Shown: piece after piece, positions 43,744 through 51,446 of the stretch
How the letters are laid out: each line of letters opens with the position of its first letter
How positions within the stretch are numbered: position 1 is the first letter of the stretch
Assembly (NCBI GenBank): GCA_002239045.1
Contig: MPNN01000002.1
Location: 1-64,000, forward strand
DNA length: 64,000 bases
Reading direction: 5' to 3'
Origin: SAR202 cluster bacterium bin127
GTDB lineage: Bacteria > Chloroflexota > Dehalococcoidia > Lucifugimonadales > Lucifugimonadaceae
The notes under the pieces: model-generated
The model's database searches: none
What the model saw: the letters and a program-made list of their open reading frames with translations, nothing else
What the model was told of the DNA's origin: nothing
Program-made: the position numbers and the translations under genes

Positions 43744-44893
43744 GACGCGGCAATTCCCGTCCACGTCGGTACCGCTGCTGGTAGTAGACGTATTCCTCGT
43801 CGGTGCCAAATTCGTAGTGTCCGCTCGAAGGGTCCGGACCGGTTCGGACGTTCGGTTCGGGCGGGTTCGCCGCTACGACATCCTCGTCGAAATCAACGCC
43901 TAAGCCTGGCTCTTCAGGCACCGTGATGTAGCCATCAACGGTCGGCAGATGCGACTGAATCACGTCGTACCGCTGCGGTACATCGTCCTCCAAGCGCTCC
44001 AGTATCAGCGCATTCGGGATCGCCGCTAAGATATGAATCGCAGCATATTCGGCCACCGGGCCCAACGTCCCTGAGTGCGGAGCAACGTTGATGTAGTGCG
44101 CCTCCGCCAACGCTGCGATCTTCTTCAGCTGCGTGATACCGCCAATCCGACCGGAATCTGGTTGCACAACATCTACGATCTCGTCCTCGATGATTTCGCG
44201 GACTCCCCAGAGATAAGAATGTCGCTCCCCGGCTGCAATCGGAATATCGACATTTTCCTGAACCCGCCGCATCGCCTCAGTGTTTTCCGGCGGCACCGGG
44301 TCTTCGTAGAACAGCAGATTATAGGGCTCCAACCCTTTGCCGACGATGATAGCGTCTTTGGCAGTGAACCAAGGCGGGCCATGAGCGTCGACCATGATGT
44401 CCATCTCATCGCCCACTGCATGCCGGATCGCTTCGACTCGTTCGACCGTCCGATAGACTCCACCGGTCTTCACGCCGGTGATCCCGCGGTCGCGCATCTC
44501 GAGCGCACGTTCTGGCGTTCCGGCATGAGCATACGTGCGTATCCGTTTGCGAACCCTTCCGCCGAGCAGGTTCCATACGGGCGTGTTCAGCACTTTGCCT
44601 TTGATGTCCCACAGGGCCATATCGATCGCGTTGATCGCACCAGACCCAGGCGTTCCCGTCATTCCGTGGCCCATGATCGCCACGATCATTTGTTGATGCA
44701 GTCGCTCGATATCGGTCGGATCCTCACCCACGACGATATTGGCCAGATCCTCCACCCCCGTCTGGACCACACGCGGCCAACCTGAACCCTCGCCAACTCC
44801 ATAAATCCCCGCATCGGTGTAGACCTTAACGAAGCACCAATTGCGGCTGCCGCCTCCGGACATCAGGAAGGTTTTGATTTCAGTGATTTTCAT
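43736..44893 (-). CDS. Mandelate racemase/galactonate dehydratase-like enolase-superfamily enzyme
   Basis: 385 aa, starting MKITEIKTFLMSGGG. Capping domain, then the barrel: Asp in IMVDAHGPPW, Glu in LFYEDPVPPEN, Glu in IAAGERHSYLW, and catalytic His in NVAPHSGTLGPVAEYA. DVVQPDSGRIGGITQLKKIA is typical of the D-galactonate dehydratase/MR subgroup. It would dehydrate an aldonate. It has a longer C-terminal extension (about 45 residues rich in Pro/Asp/Tyr) than usual. Second enolase-superfamily dehydratase of the window. Confidence 0.88.
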   Translation of the reverse strand: MKITEIKTFLMSGGGSRNWCFVKVYTDAGIYGVGEGSGWPRVVQTGVEDLANIVVGEDPTDIERLHQQMIVAIMGHGMTGTPGSGAINAIDMALWDIKGKVLNTPVWNLLGGRVRKRIRTYAHAGTPERALEMRDRGITGVKTGGVYRTVERVEAIRHAVGDEMDIMVDAHGPPWFTAKDAIIVGKGLEPYNLLFYEDPVPPENTEAMRRVQENVDIPIAAGERHSYLWGVREIIEDEIVDVVQPDSGRIGGITQLKKIAALAEAHYINVAPHSGTLGPVAEYAAIHILAAIPNALILERLEDDVPQRYDVIQSHLPTVDGYITVPEEPGLGVDFDEDVVAANPPEPNVRTGPDPSSGHYEFGTDEEYVYYQQRYRRGRELPRLR

Positions 44894-44972
44894 GGGGTTA
44901 CCGTCGTTTCTGCTTCAGTTTGCTGCACAGGAAGCCTGCATCTTAGAAAATCGTATCCCTGTTGGCGCGACC

Positions 44973-46526
44973 TCAATCAACTCGCCAACGATCAATGGCG
45001 TCTTTGAAGTCATTTACAAGGTCCTGCAGCTGACTTCCTGGATCCTCAGCTTCAACCCGAGCGACGATCCTGCAAATCTCCGATGCCGTGCGGTTCTGGA
45101 CCTCACCAAGTTGGTACAGTTTTTCCTTTGCGATTTCTGAATCAGCGGAACTTGCACCAGCGTAAAGCGAGTCGAGTTTCGCGATTTCGTCTTGGAGTTG
45201 GGCGATCTCGAAGCCTAACGCTTCCGAGAATATGTGGACTGATTGAGTCAATCGATGCCACACCCACTCTTCAGGTGACGATTTGGAAGGTAGGTAAAGA
45301 ATCTCAAGTGCGTGTCCAGGAGTGTTGTTTCTCATTGATTGAGCGACTTCAGTCTCTCGTTGATCGCCATCGAGCACAAAGATGAAGTTTTCTAACGCAG
45401 TGAACTTGCTTAGTGCTTTCGCGTGCGACGGAAACTCAGATGCTCCTGTGTCCCGTCCAATGTTGATGGTCTCATGCTTTAAGTCACCCTGTGGTGCGAG
45501 GAAATCAACGATGCCGCGAAGGATGCCTTCTGCGGCATCGTCCTCGCACAACACGCTGATGCGATCACGAAGCCGACCGTACATGGCGTTTTGGATGATG
45601 TCCCGGTACGGCTGGTTTAGCGAGACTCGACCGTCGCTATCTCTATCCAATATCACGCGCCCCTCCGGCGGGACCGAATCAAGAATCACTGGGCTGTGTG
45701 ATGTAACGACAATCTGCAAATCGTTGCGAACTGCAATCTGCTGGAAATGGAGCATTAGTAGGTGTTGGACCCAAGGGTGCAACCCAGCTTCAATCTCATC
45801 GATCAGTACTAGTGCATCTTTTAGATGGGCAATTTCCTGAGAAAGCCGGAGGATTGCTCTTTCGCCAGCCGCCATATGGAATTCCGAATACGCTGCACCT
45901 GAAGCCTGCGTCGCAAAAAGCAATTTTTTGTTGCGGTTTGTCAACTGAGTTACTGCAGAATAATCAAACGGAAGTAGGTTTTGCGCGAACGTGATTTGTA
46001 CGGGAGTTAACGGGGTTTCTTGGGGCGCCACTGACGACCTAGACATTTGTAAGACGCTACGAACTTCAGTGGGGTTAGTCAAATTGGAGAGCGTTCGAAG
46101 ATAAACCTCTCTCCGGGGTTGTTGGGCGCCTTTCCTACCAAAAAAACTTTGGTTCCACTTCTTTCCTCGCCGCCAACGCATCGAACGCCTACCCTCGGGT
46201 GTCGCAAACTCGTAATCAATCGTTGCCGGTACCAGATCGTCGCGGTGCTCCCCCTTTTTTGGACGGTAATTCGGAAAAAGCGTAGCTGGCCTGAAATCCC
46301 AGTAGCCTGCGCTCGGAACTTTGTACGCACATGCCGCGGCAAATAGAACGGTGGTTTTGCCACTTGCATTGCCGCCCGCGATTACGGTGACGGGGTAGGT
46401 AAACGGAATGCGTAGACCGTCGAATCCGCGGATACCGGTCAACCGGACTTCGTCTAGGAAATGTTGCAGATGCGGTTTCTTTCCTCGCAACTGCTCCCAA
46501 ACCCTTTCCAACGTACGTGTAGCCAT
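44973..46526 (-). CDS. OLD-like AAA ATPase with TOPRIM-type C-terminus
   Basis: Start uncertain: ATG 46526 (MATRTLERVWEQLRG) gives 517 aa; ATG 46583 would add 19. Walker A VIAGGNASGKTT (about 49-59), ABC-type signature AAGERAILRLSQ, Walker B ALVLIDEIEAGLHP (about 245) and VVTSHSPVIL. The C-terminal half has VLCEDDAAEGIL (about 325) and FIFVLDGDQRE (about 385), matching the Glu and Asp-x-Asp motifs of TOPRIM nucleases in OLD-family proteins. Such proteins act alone or with a UvrD-like helicase in phage defence. No helicase partner is adjacent here. Confidence 0.8.
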   Translation of the reverse strand: MATRTLERVWEQLRGKKPHLQHFLDEVRLTGIRGFDGLRIPFTYPVTVIAGGNASGKTTVLFAAACAYKVPSAGYWDFRPATLFPNYRPKKGEHRDDLVPATIDYEFATPEGRRSMRWRRGKKWNQSFFGRKGAQQPRREVYLRTLSNLTNPTEVRSVLQMSRSSVAPQETPLTPVQITFAQNLLPFDYSAVTQLTNRNKKLLFATQASGAAYSEFHMAAGERAILRLSQEIAHLKDALVLIDEIEAGLHPWVQHLLMLHFQQIAVRNDLQIVVTSHSPVILDSVPPEGRVILDRDSDGRVSLNQPYRDIIQNAMYGRLRDRISVLCEDDAAEGILRGIVDFLAPQGDLKHETINIGRDTGASEFPSHAKALSKFTALENFIFVLDGDQRETEVAQSMRNNTPGHALEILYLPSKSSPEEWVWHRLTQSVHIFSEALGFEIAQLQDEIAKLDSLYAGASSADSEIAKEKLYQLGEVQNRTASEICRIVARVEAEDPGSQLQDLVNDFKDAIDRWRVD

Positions 46527-46687
46527 GTGCGTGAATCTAAAAGATGTGTCTATTCGTCCCCAGTGCCGAAGCATAACGGCCAAAGTGGGATCGCGAATCG
46601 TCTATACAATGTTACGACATGCGCTACATCTCTCAAGGATGACAAAATCCAGCGCCAAATGACGCTCCAGAGCAGGAGAGTAACCCT

Positions 46688-46885
46688 ATGGCAGACACTA
46701 CAGTCACAACATCCGACAACGGGCCGTATTGGGTTAGCGGCAACTTCGTCGTCTCCGATGCGGATGGCAACGAGTTCCCCGTTCAGGGGGAGGCATACTT
46801 GTGTCGATGCGGGCAGTCTGAGGAAAAGCCGTTCTGCGACGGGTCACACAATTTAGCCGGTTTCAACGACGCTTGCAGGGCATAA
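46688..46885 (+). CDS. CDGSH iron-sulfur domain protein, first copy
   Basis: 65 aa. CRCGQSEEKPFCDGSH is a complete C-x-C-x-(S/T)-x(n)-P-x-C-D-G-(S/T)-H motif, which binds a labile 2Fe-2S cluster through three Cys and one His. GGAG lies about 10 bp upstream (CAGGAGAGTAACCCT). The next CDGSH gene starts 3 bp after the stop, so they are one operon. Redox or iron-sulfur transfer role by family. Confidence 0.92.
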   Translation: MADTTVTTSDNGPYWVSGNFVVSDADGNEFPVQGEAYLCRCGQSEEKPFCDGSHNLAGFNDACRA

Positions 46886-46888
46886 ATC

Positions 46889-47098
46889 GTGACCGAACCA
46901 ACTCGCATACATGTCTGGAACAACGATGCCTTACAGGTAGTCGGCGATTTCGATCTGCGCGATTCTGAAGGTGGCGAGTTCAAGCAACACGGAAAAGTTC
47001 GGCTCTGCCGATGCGGCATCTCCAACACCAAGCCCTACTGCGACAACTCTCACATCCGCACCGGTTTTCAGAGCCAAGTGAGCGCGAGCGGGGATTGA
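46889..47098 (+). CDS. CDGSH iron-sulfur domain protein, second copy
   Basis: 69 aa from GTG 46889. The motif is CRCGISNTKPYCDNSH: the three Cys and the His are kept, while Gly of CDGSH is Asn. The two products share only the fold and motif (about 30-40% by eye). Bacterial CDGSH proteins often exist as tandem-domain polypeptides, so a split pair could form a heterodimer. Confidence 0.9.
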   Translation: MTEPTRIHVWNNDALQVVGDFDLRDSEGGEFKQHGKVRLCRCGISNTKPYCDNSHIRTGFQSQVSASGD

Positions 47099-47117
47099 TT
47101 CGAGTGGTTGAAGCGGA

Positions 47118-47471
47118 TCAGTGCGGTCTCAGGTACTGGATGGGGTTAGCGAATGCGCTTTCCAAGTCTTTGCGGCTCCAGATTTCGATTTGATCGATGA
47201 TCGTCCCGCGCGACATCCAATCGTGAACCAAAAGTAGGCCCGAGAAGGGCATCATCTCGCGAATCCGATCCTCTGCATACGCTGTCATTGTGTTGAGGTC
47301 ACGCGATAAAACGACTAGGTCGCGTTGGGTGGCCCACTCCAAAATCTCCGGATCGGAAGTCCCGGACATGCCGAGTTCTTGGATAGATTGGATCTGAATT
47401 TCAGGATATCGGTGGCGAATGCCAGAGATCACATGGCCGTCGAAGTCTTCGTCAGCAAGGAAACTGATCAC
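47118..47471 (-). CDS. DUF5615 PIN-like protein (toxin of a TA pair)
   Basis: 117 aa. The N-terminal FLADEDFDGHVISGI and the central LVVLSRDLNTMTAYAEDRI are the DUF5615/Mut7-C-like PIN signatures with acidic residues for metal binding. The start overlaps the upstream DUF433-like gene by 4 bp (ATGA). By family it is a probable RNase toxin. Confidence 0.85.
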   Translation of the reverse strand: MISFLADEDFDGHVISGIRHRYPEIQIQSIQELGMSGTSDPEILEWATQRDLVVLSRDLNTMTAYAEDRIREMMPFSGLLLVHDWMSRGTIIDQIEIWSRKDLESAFANPIQYLRPH

Positions 47472-47887
47472 TCGTTAGACCCGTTATGGCTCTTAGAGCC
47501 GAAACGGCGCGATCCGAACTCGCCAGCTTCCCATCTTCGTTGAAAATCTTGGTGTCGCAAATCAGCCGCGGGGAGCAAAACTTCAATGTACGGGTCAATC
47601 CAAGAACCTTCGTCGCTGTTGTAGTAATCAATCACCGCTTGAACATCGGTCTGTTCGAGATGAGGGAATACCTCGTTTGCCAAGCATTCGACACTGCGGC
47701 CGTTGCGATAGTCTCCAATCAACACGGGCAGGGTCACACGAGACTTGCCGATCCTCACAGCGCGACCACCATCGGTGACCTGGACAGGGATACGTTCGGC
47801 GATATCTGCCGGAACCATCGTGTCGGCCCGTTTTTCGATCTCGCGCCAATCTTTAGTTGTTGAAGCTGGTTGAGTAGCCATTGCCAT
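47468..47887 (-). CDS. DUF433 antitoxin-like protein
   Basis: 139 aa; ATG at 47887 or 47881 (MAMATQ). The C-terminal part RVTLPVLIGDYRNGRSVECL...LEQTDVQAVIDYY is a DUF433 helix-turn-helix unit that here lacks the Ile-x-Gly-Thr start motif of many members. The N-terminal about 45 residues are extra. Coupled to the DUF5615 gene, a well-known TA arrangement. Confidence 0.82.
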   Translation of the reverse strand: MAMATQPASTTKDWREIEKRADTMVPADIAERIPVQVTDGGRAVRIGKSRVTLPVLIGDYRNGRSVECLANEVFPHLEQTDVQAVIDYYNSDEGSWIDPYIEVLLPAADLRHQDFQRRWEAGEFGSRRFGSKSHNGSNE

Positions 47888-47952
47888 TACCGTTGGTCGG
47901 CGATGTGTGAACGCCTTTTACTTGCAATCTTATCGTTTATGCGGCGATGTCC

Positions 47953-49032
47953 CTACGGCACCAACACCGTCCGCGCGACCGCACCTGCCTCCATATCCCT
48001 GAAAGCCTCGTTTACTTCCGTCAACGGACGCGTCCGCGTAACTAAGTCGTCGAGGTTCAACCGGCCCTGCTGATACAGAGCGATCAGCCACTGGAAATCG
48101 TGCCTCGGGCTTCCGGTGCCGGCACTACAACCGATTAGGGCACGGTCGAGAAACAGGTGGCGCATCGGGATCATGACCTCGCCGTCGTCCGGGGCCGCGC
48201 CGACAAGAACCGCCGTCCCGCCGTCACAGGTAGCTTCTAACGCTTGTCGCAGGGTCGCGGGCTGTCCGATCACCTCAAACGCGTAGTCAACACCTCCGTC
48301 GGTAAGATCTCGGATCGCTTCGACGGCATCGTTGTTGGATGCGTCGACAGTGTCGGTGGCGCCCATCTTCGTCGCGTATTTGAACTTGGAGGGATTAGTG
48401 TCGACGGCGATAATCCTCGATGCCCCGGAGAGATGCGCGCCTTGAATTACGTTGAGACCCACACCGCCACAACCCCATACAGCCACGGTCGATCCAGTTT
48501 CGACTTTGGCCCGATTGACGACTGCGCCGACGCCGGTGATTACCGCACATCCAACGAGCGCGGCGCGATCGAGCGGGACGTCCGGATCGACTTTGACGAC
48601 ATTGTTCTCCCAAACCACGGTGTGCTCCGCGAATGTTGCCAATCCGGCGTAGTACTGAGCGCCGTTTTTGCGGAACTGTGCGGTTGGAGAGTGCGACGAG
48701 ATCGGATCGCAAAGGTTCCAACGACCAGTTGAGCAGTATTTGCATCGTCCGCACATCGGACGAATGGCGAACACCACCTTGTCGCCCGGTTCAAGCCCAT
48801 GAACACCCGCGCCGATCTTTTCGACAATTCCCGCACCCTCGTGCCCCAATATGGTCGGCAACGCGTCGGTTCGCCGGTATCCGGAGTAGACGTTGTGGTC
48901 GCTGTGGCACACGCCGGTGCCGCCGATATTGACCATGACCTCTCCCGGTCCCGGGTCGTCAAGCTCCAAAGATTCGACGATTGCAGGTTCGCCCTGCTTG
49001 TAGATAACTGCGGCGAGAGTCGAGGTGGTCAT
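47953..49032 (-). CDS. Zinc-dependent alcohol dehydrogenase
   Basis: 359 aa medium-chain dehydrogenase. Catalytic zinc ligands: Cys in GTGVCHSDHNV, His in LGHEGAGIV. Structural zinc site CGRCKYCSTGRWNLC. NAD motif VWGCGGVGLNVIQGA. It resembles the class III/Rxyl-type group, acting on alcohols or formaldehyde adducts. Divergent neighbours do not point to a substrate. ATG at 49032 begins at the usual place. Confidence 0.92.
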   Translation of the reverse strand: MTTSTLAAVIYKQGEPAIVESLELDDPGPGEVMVNIGGTGVCHSDHNVYSGYRRTDALPTILGHEGAGIVEKIGAGVHGLEPGDKVVFAIRPMCGRCKYCSTGRWNLCDPISSHSPTAQFRKNGAQYYAGLATFAEHTVVWENNVVKVDPDVPLDRAALVGCAVITGVGAVVNRAKVETGSTVAVWGCGGVGLNVIQGAHLSGASRIIAVDTNPSKFKYATKMGATDTVDASNNDAVEAIRDLTDGGVDYAFEVIGQPATLRQALEATCDGGTAVLVGAAPDDGEVMIPMRHLFLDRALIGCSAGTGSPRHDFQWLIALYQQGRLNLDDLVTRTRPLTEVNEAFRDMEAGAVARTVLVP

Positions 49033-49128
49033 GGGCGTGTAGCTCCATCAAGATGCGCGGATCGACGTCGATTGGGTGTGATGATAGCAGTGGGGTGGAT
49101 TGAGGCCCGTCGTGATGCCCAATCGTTT

Positions 49129-49659
49129 TCAGGCTTGCGAGTACGCTTCGCCAACCTTGACCAGCTCATCCCCACGCAGACTCGAAACAAACACCATCTG
49201 GCTCCCGCTCCCATCCGCGATCTCCAACTCGACTCCGCTCCGAATCCCGTACATCGTCCATGAATTTCGCGAGGATGGAGCGAACGGATTACCGCGTCCG
49301 CCGTGGCGGGCGATGTTGTGGTTGGTCGCGCGTATCGCGGTGATATCTGCCCATACAAAGGTGCGGTGCGTCCCAAATATGCCGAGACTCACGGTTACTC
49401 CTTCTGGCGTCACAGTCGTTTGCATGAGGGTCGAACCTAGCATGACGTACACGATGCCGAGAATGGCGATGGCGAAGCTGATGTAGAAGATCATCGCTTC
49501 GGGACCCGAAACTAAGGGGTCGTCGCCGAGGCTTCGGATGCCAACGGCGGTGAGTACGCCGGAGGTGGCGCCTAGCATCAGGCCGAGGAATGCGAACATC
49601 CACCCGGGCGCTCTGAGGCTTTCGGTGAAGTTCGGTGATTCTTGTGCCGGCTCGCTCAT
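49129..49659 (-). CDS. Two-helix membrane protein with PH-like domain
   Basis: 176 aa. Two membrane helices (PGWMFAFLGLMLGATSGVLT and FYISFAIAILGIVYVMLGST) precede a soluble region, VTPEGVTVSLGIFGTHRTFVWADITAIRATNHN, with the look of bacterial PH domains (DUF304-like). It starts 2 bp after the stop of the RraA-like gene, so it is the last gene of a cupin-vsr-rraA operon. Role unknown. Confidence 0.7.
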   Translation of the reverse strand: MSEPAQESPNFTESLRAPGWMFAFLGLMLGATSGVLTAVGIRSLGDDPLVSGPEAMIFYISFAIAILGIVYVMLGSTLMQTTVTPEGVTVSLGIFGTHRTFVWADITAIRATNHNIARHGGRGNPFAPSSRNSWTMYGIRSGVELEIADGSGSQMVFVSSLRGDELVKVGEAYSQA

Positions 49660-49661
49660 CT

Positions 49662-50327
49662 TTAGAACCGTTGAAACTTGATATACGCTTCCTGCGGATC
49701 CATTCCATTCAAGATCATTTTGCGAAGTTCGTTCTCGGTGTTCATCACTTCGTGGACGAGTTTGGCCACGCTAGATGCCGCCGATGCCGGTATGACAACC
49801 ACTCCGTCGCGGTCGCCAAGGATGAAATCGTCGGTTTGAATGCGAACATCGCCGATTGTTATCGGTTCGCCCATGGATTGAACCTGCCAACGAGCAACGA
49901 TATCTGACGGCGTAAGGTATCGGCAGAATACTGGGAACCCGAGTTTGAGGATGAAATCGGTGTCGCGATTGCCGCCGTCAACTACGTAGCCTTTCACGCC
50001 ACGGAATTTGAGGGTCTCGGCAGACAACTCTCCCATGTGTGCGATCGTCGAGTCTTTGGGTTGGCAGACGACCACTGAGCCCGAAGGCGCCGCGCTGAGC
50101 ATACCTGTCCACGAGAGCAACGAATCATCTTGCGACAAACCATCAACCATTCCACCGCTGCAGGTCCATACCTTTCCAACCACCACGGTTGTCGGATCGA
50201 CTGGGCGAATGTCGTTTGGCAAGATGCCCGCATCGAGGCCAAGCTCCCGCATCGCGTCGTAGACTGCGCCGGAATAGGCGGACTCTAGGATCGCAACGAT
50301 CTGGTCATCATTGAGGTCGGAAGGCAT
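49662..50327 (-). CDS. RraA-like protein (aldolase/decarboxylase fold)
   Basis: Start at ATG 50327 (MPSDLNDDQIVAILESAYSG), where family similarity begins; the frame is open to 50378. 221 aa. GGMVDGLSQDDSLLSW, FRGVKGYVVDGGNRDTDFI (the Gly-Gly-x-Arg-Asp metal/substrate motif) and DFILGDRDGVVVIP match RraA/HMG-aldolase proteins. Outside enterobacteria these are usually 4-hydroxy-4-methyl-2-oxoglutarate aldolase or oxaloacetate decarboxylase-type enzymes, not RNase E regulators. Confidence 0.87.
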   Translation of the reverse strand: MPSDLNDDQIVAILESAYSGAVYDAMRELGLDAGILPNDIRPVDPTTVVVGKVWTCSGGMVDGLSQDDSLLSWTGMLSAAPSGSVVVCQPKDSTIAHMGELSAETLKFRGVKGYVVDGGNRDTDFILKLGFPVFCRYLTPSDIVARWQVQSMGEPITIGDVRIQTDDFILGDRDGVVVIPASAASSVAKLVHEVMNTENELRKMILNGMDPQEAYIKFQRF

Positions 50328-50381
50328 CGGGATTTTCGGGTGTTGCGAGGTCCGCAGGCGCGTTGAGAGCGCTTGCAAATT

Positions 50382-50873
50382 CTATATCTTCGGCGATTCT
50401 GCCATTACGGATTCCGGACTCGGAACCACTTGAACCGCAGATTTGACCCTGTCCACCGCGTATTGCGCGAGTTCATCGTCTTTCACTTCGTGCTCCCAAA
50501 CCCTCAACACGCGCCAACCGATACGTCGCAGATTTTCGTTGTTAGCCGCGTCCCGGTCCATGTTCCTTCGGAATTTCGCCAGCCAGTATTCGTAGTTGCG
50601 GGTTGGCATGGTGCCATGTTCGGGACAACGATGCCAGAAGCATCCATCGATGAAGACCGCGACGCGTTGCGTCGGGAACACGACGTCGACTTTGACGCCG
50701 CGAGTTTCGAGTTTTACGTAGCGATCCTTTCGAAATCGGAGTCCGGAGCGGTGCAACATACTACGAAACGCGATCTCGGGTTTTGTGTCCGTGCGACGGT
50801 TGGACATCATCGATTTTCGCGTCGCCTCGTCCGACGCGGGAGGGGCCACCGGATGATTGGTGCGCTCGGTCAT
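50382..50873 (-). CDS. vsr: Very short patch repair endonuclease (Vsr)
   Basis: Start at ATG 50873 (MTERTNHPVAPPASDEATRK), 163 aa; a later Met in MSNRRTDTKPEIAFRSMLHR marks the usual start of the fold. VDVVFPTQRVAVFIDGCFWH holds the catalytic Asp and the zinc-site Cys/His; CPEHG and WLAKFRRNMDRDA follow, then LRRIGWRVLRVWEHEV. Vsr nicks at T:G mismatches left by deamination of 5-methylcytosine. No cytosine-5 methyltransferase is seen in the window. It sits in a minus-strand cluster between the cupin and rraA-like genes. Confidence 0.92.
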   Translation of the reverse strand: MTERTNHPVAPPASDEATRKSMMSNRRTDTKPEIAFRSMLHRSGLRFRKDRYVKLETRGVKVDVVFPTQRVAVFIDGCFWHRCPEHGTMPTRNYEYWLAKFRRNMDRDAANNENLRRIGWRVLRVWEHEVKDDELAQYAVDRVKSAVQVVPSPESVMAESPKI

Positions 50874-50928
50874 GCGAGCGAGTCTACCGTTGAGCGAGGA
50901 TGATGGGCGTAATTTCCGAGCCCGCGGT

Positions 50929-51336
50929 TCACACCCGCCCGAAATCATCCGCCTCCCGAACGATGTCATCCTCTCCCAAGTAATCCCCCGTCTGAACCTC
51001 GATAATCTCCAGCGGCTCAACCGACGAAGGATTCTCGATCCGGTGCTTGTGGGTGCGTGGAACGTAGATCGATTGTGATGGGCCGAGCATCTGGTCTTCG
51101 CCGTTGATCGTCACCTTGGCAATCCCGCGCGCCACTGTCCACGTCTCGGACCGATGCCGGTGCCATTGATACGAGAGCCGACTCTCGGGTTTGATGCTCA
51201 ACCGCTTCACCTGAAAACCCGGGCCACGAGTCAACACCTCATACGATCCCCACGGACGTTCTTCACGGCGCGGATTTCGGGCGCGACGCACACTTGCTGC
51301 GTCAATAGGTTGTGTGGATGTCGGTTCTTCAGGCAC
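50929..51336 (-). CDS. Cupin, phosphomannose isomerase type II C-terminal-like
   Basis: 135 aa. RPWGSYEVLTRGPGFQVKRL, SYQWHRHRSETWTVARG (metal-binding His), VPRTHKHRIENP and the ending IEVQTGDYLGEDDIVRXXDDFGR pattern match the cupin half of ManC/type II phosphomannose isomerase. The guanylyltransferase half is absent, so this is a stand-alone isomerase-type cupin acting on sugar phosphates. First gene of the minus-strand cluster. Confidence 0.9.
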   Translation of the reverse strand: MPEEPTSTQPIDAASVRRARNPRREERPWGSYEVLTRGPGFQVKRLSIKPESRLSYQWHRHRSETWTVARGIAKVTINGEDQMLGPSQSIYVPRTHKHRIENPSSVEPLEIIEVQTGDYLGEDDIVREADDFGRV

Positions 51337-51446
51337 GAATGAAAGCGTTGGCCCCGACTGGGGTGTTGATCGATAGTAGTAAGCTAAATCCTACGTTAAT
51401 CGACCTTTGGTGTCCCCTCTGGGTCCCTTAGCACTCGCAAAGCCCC

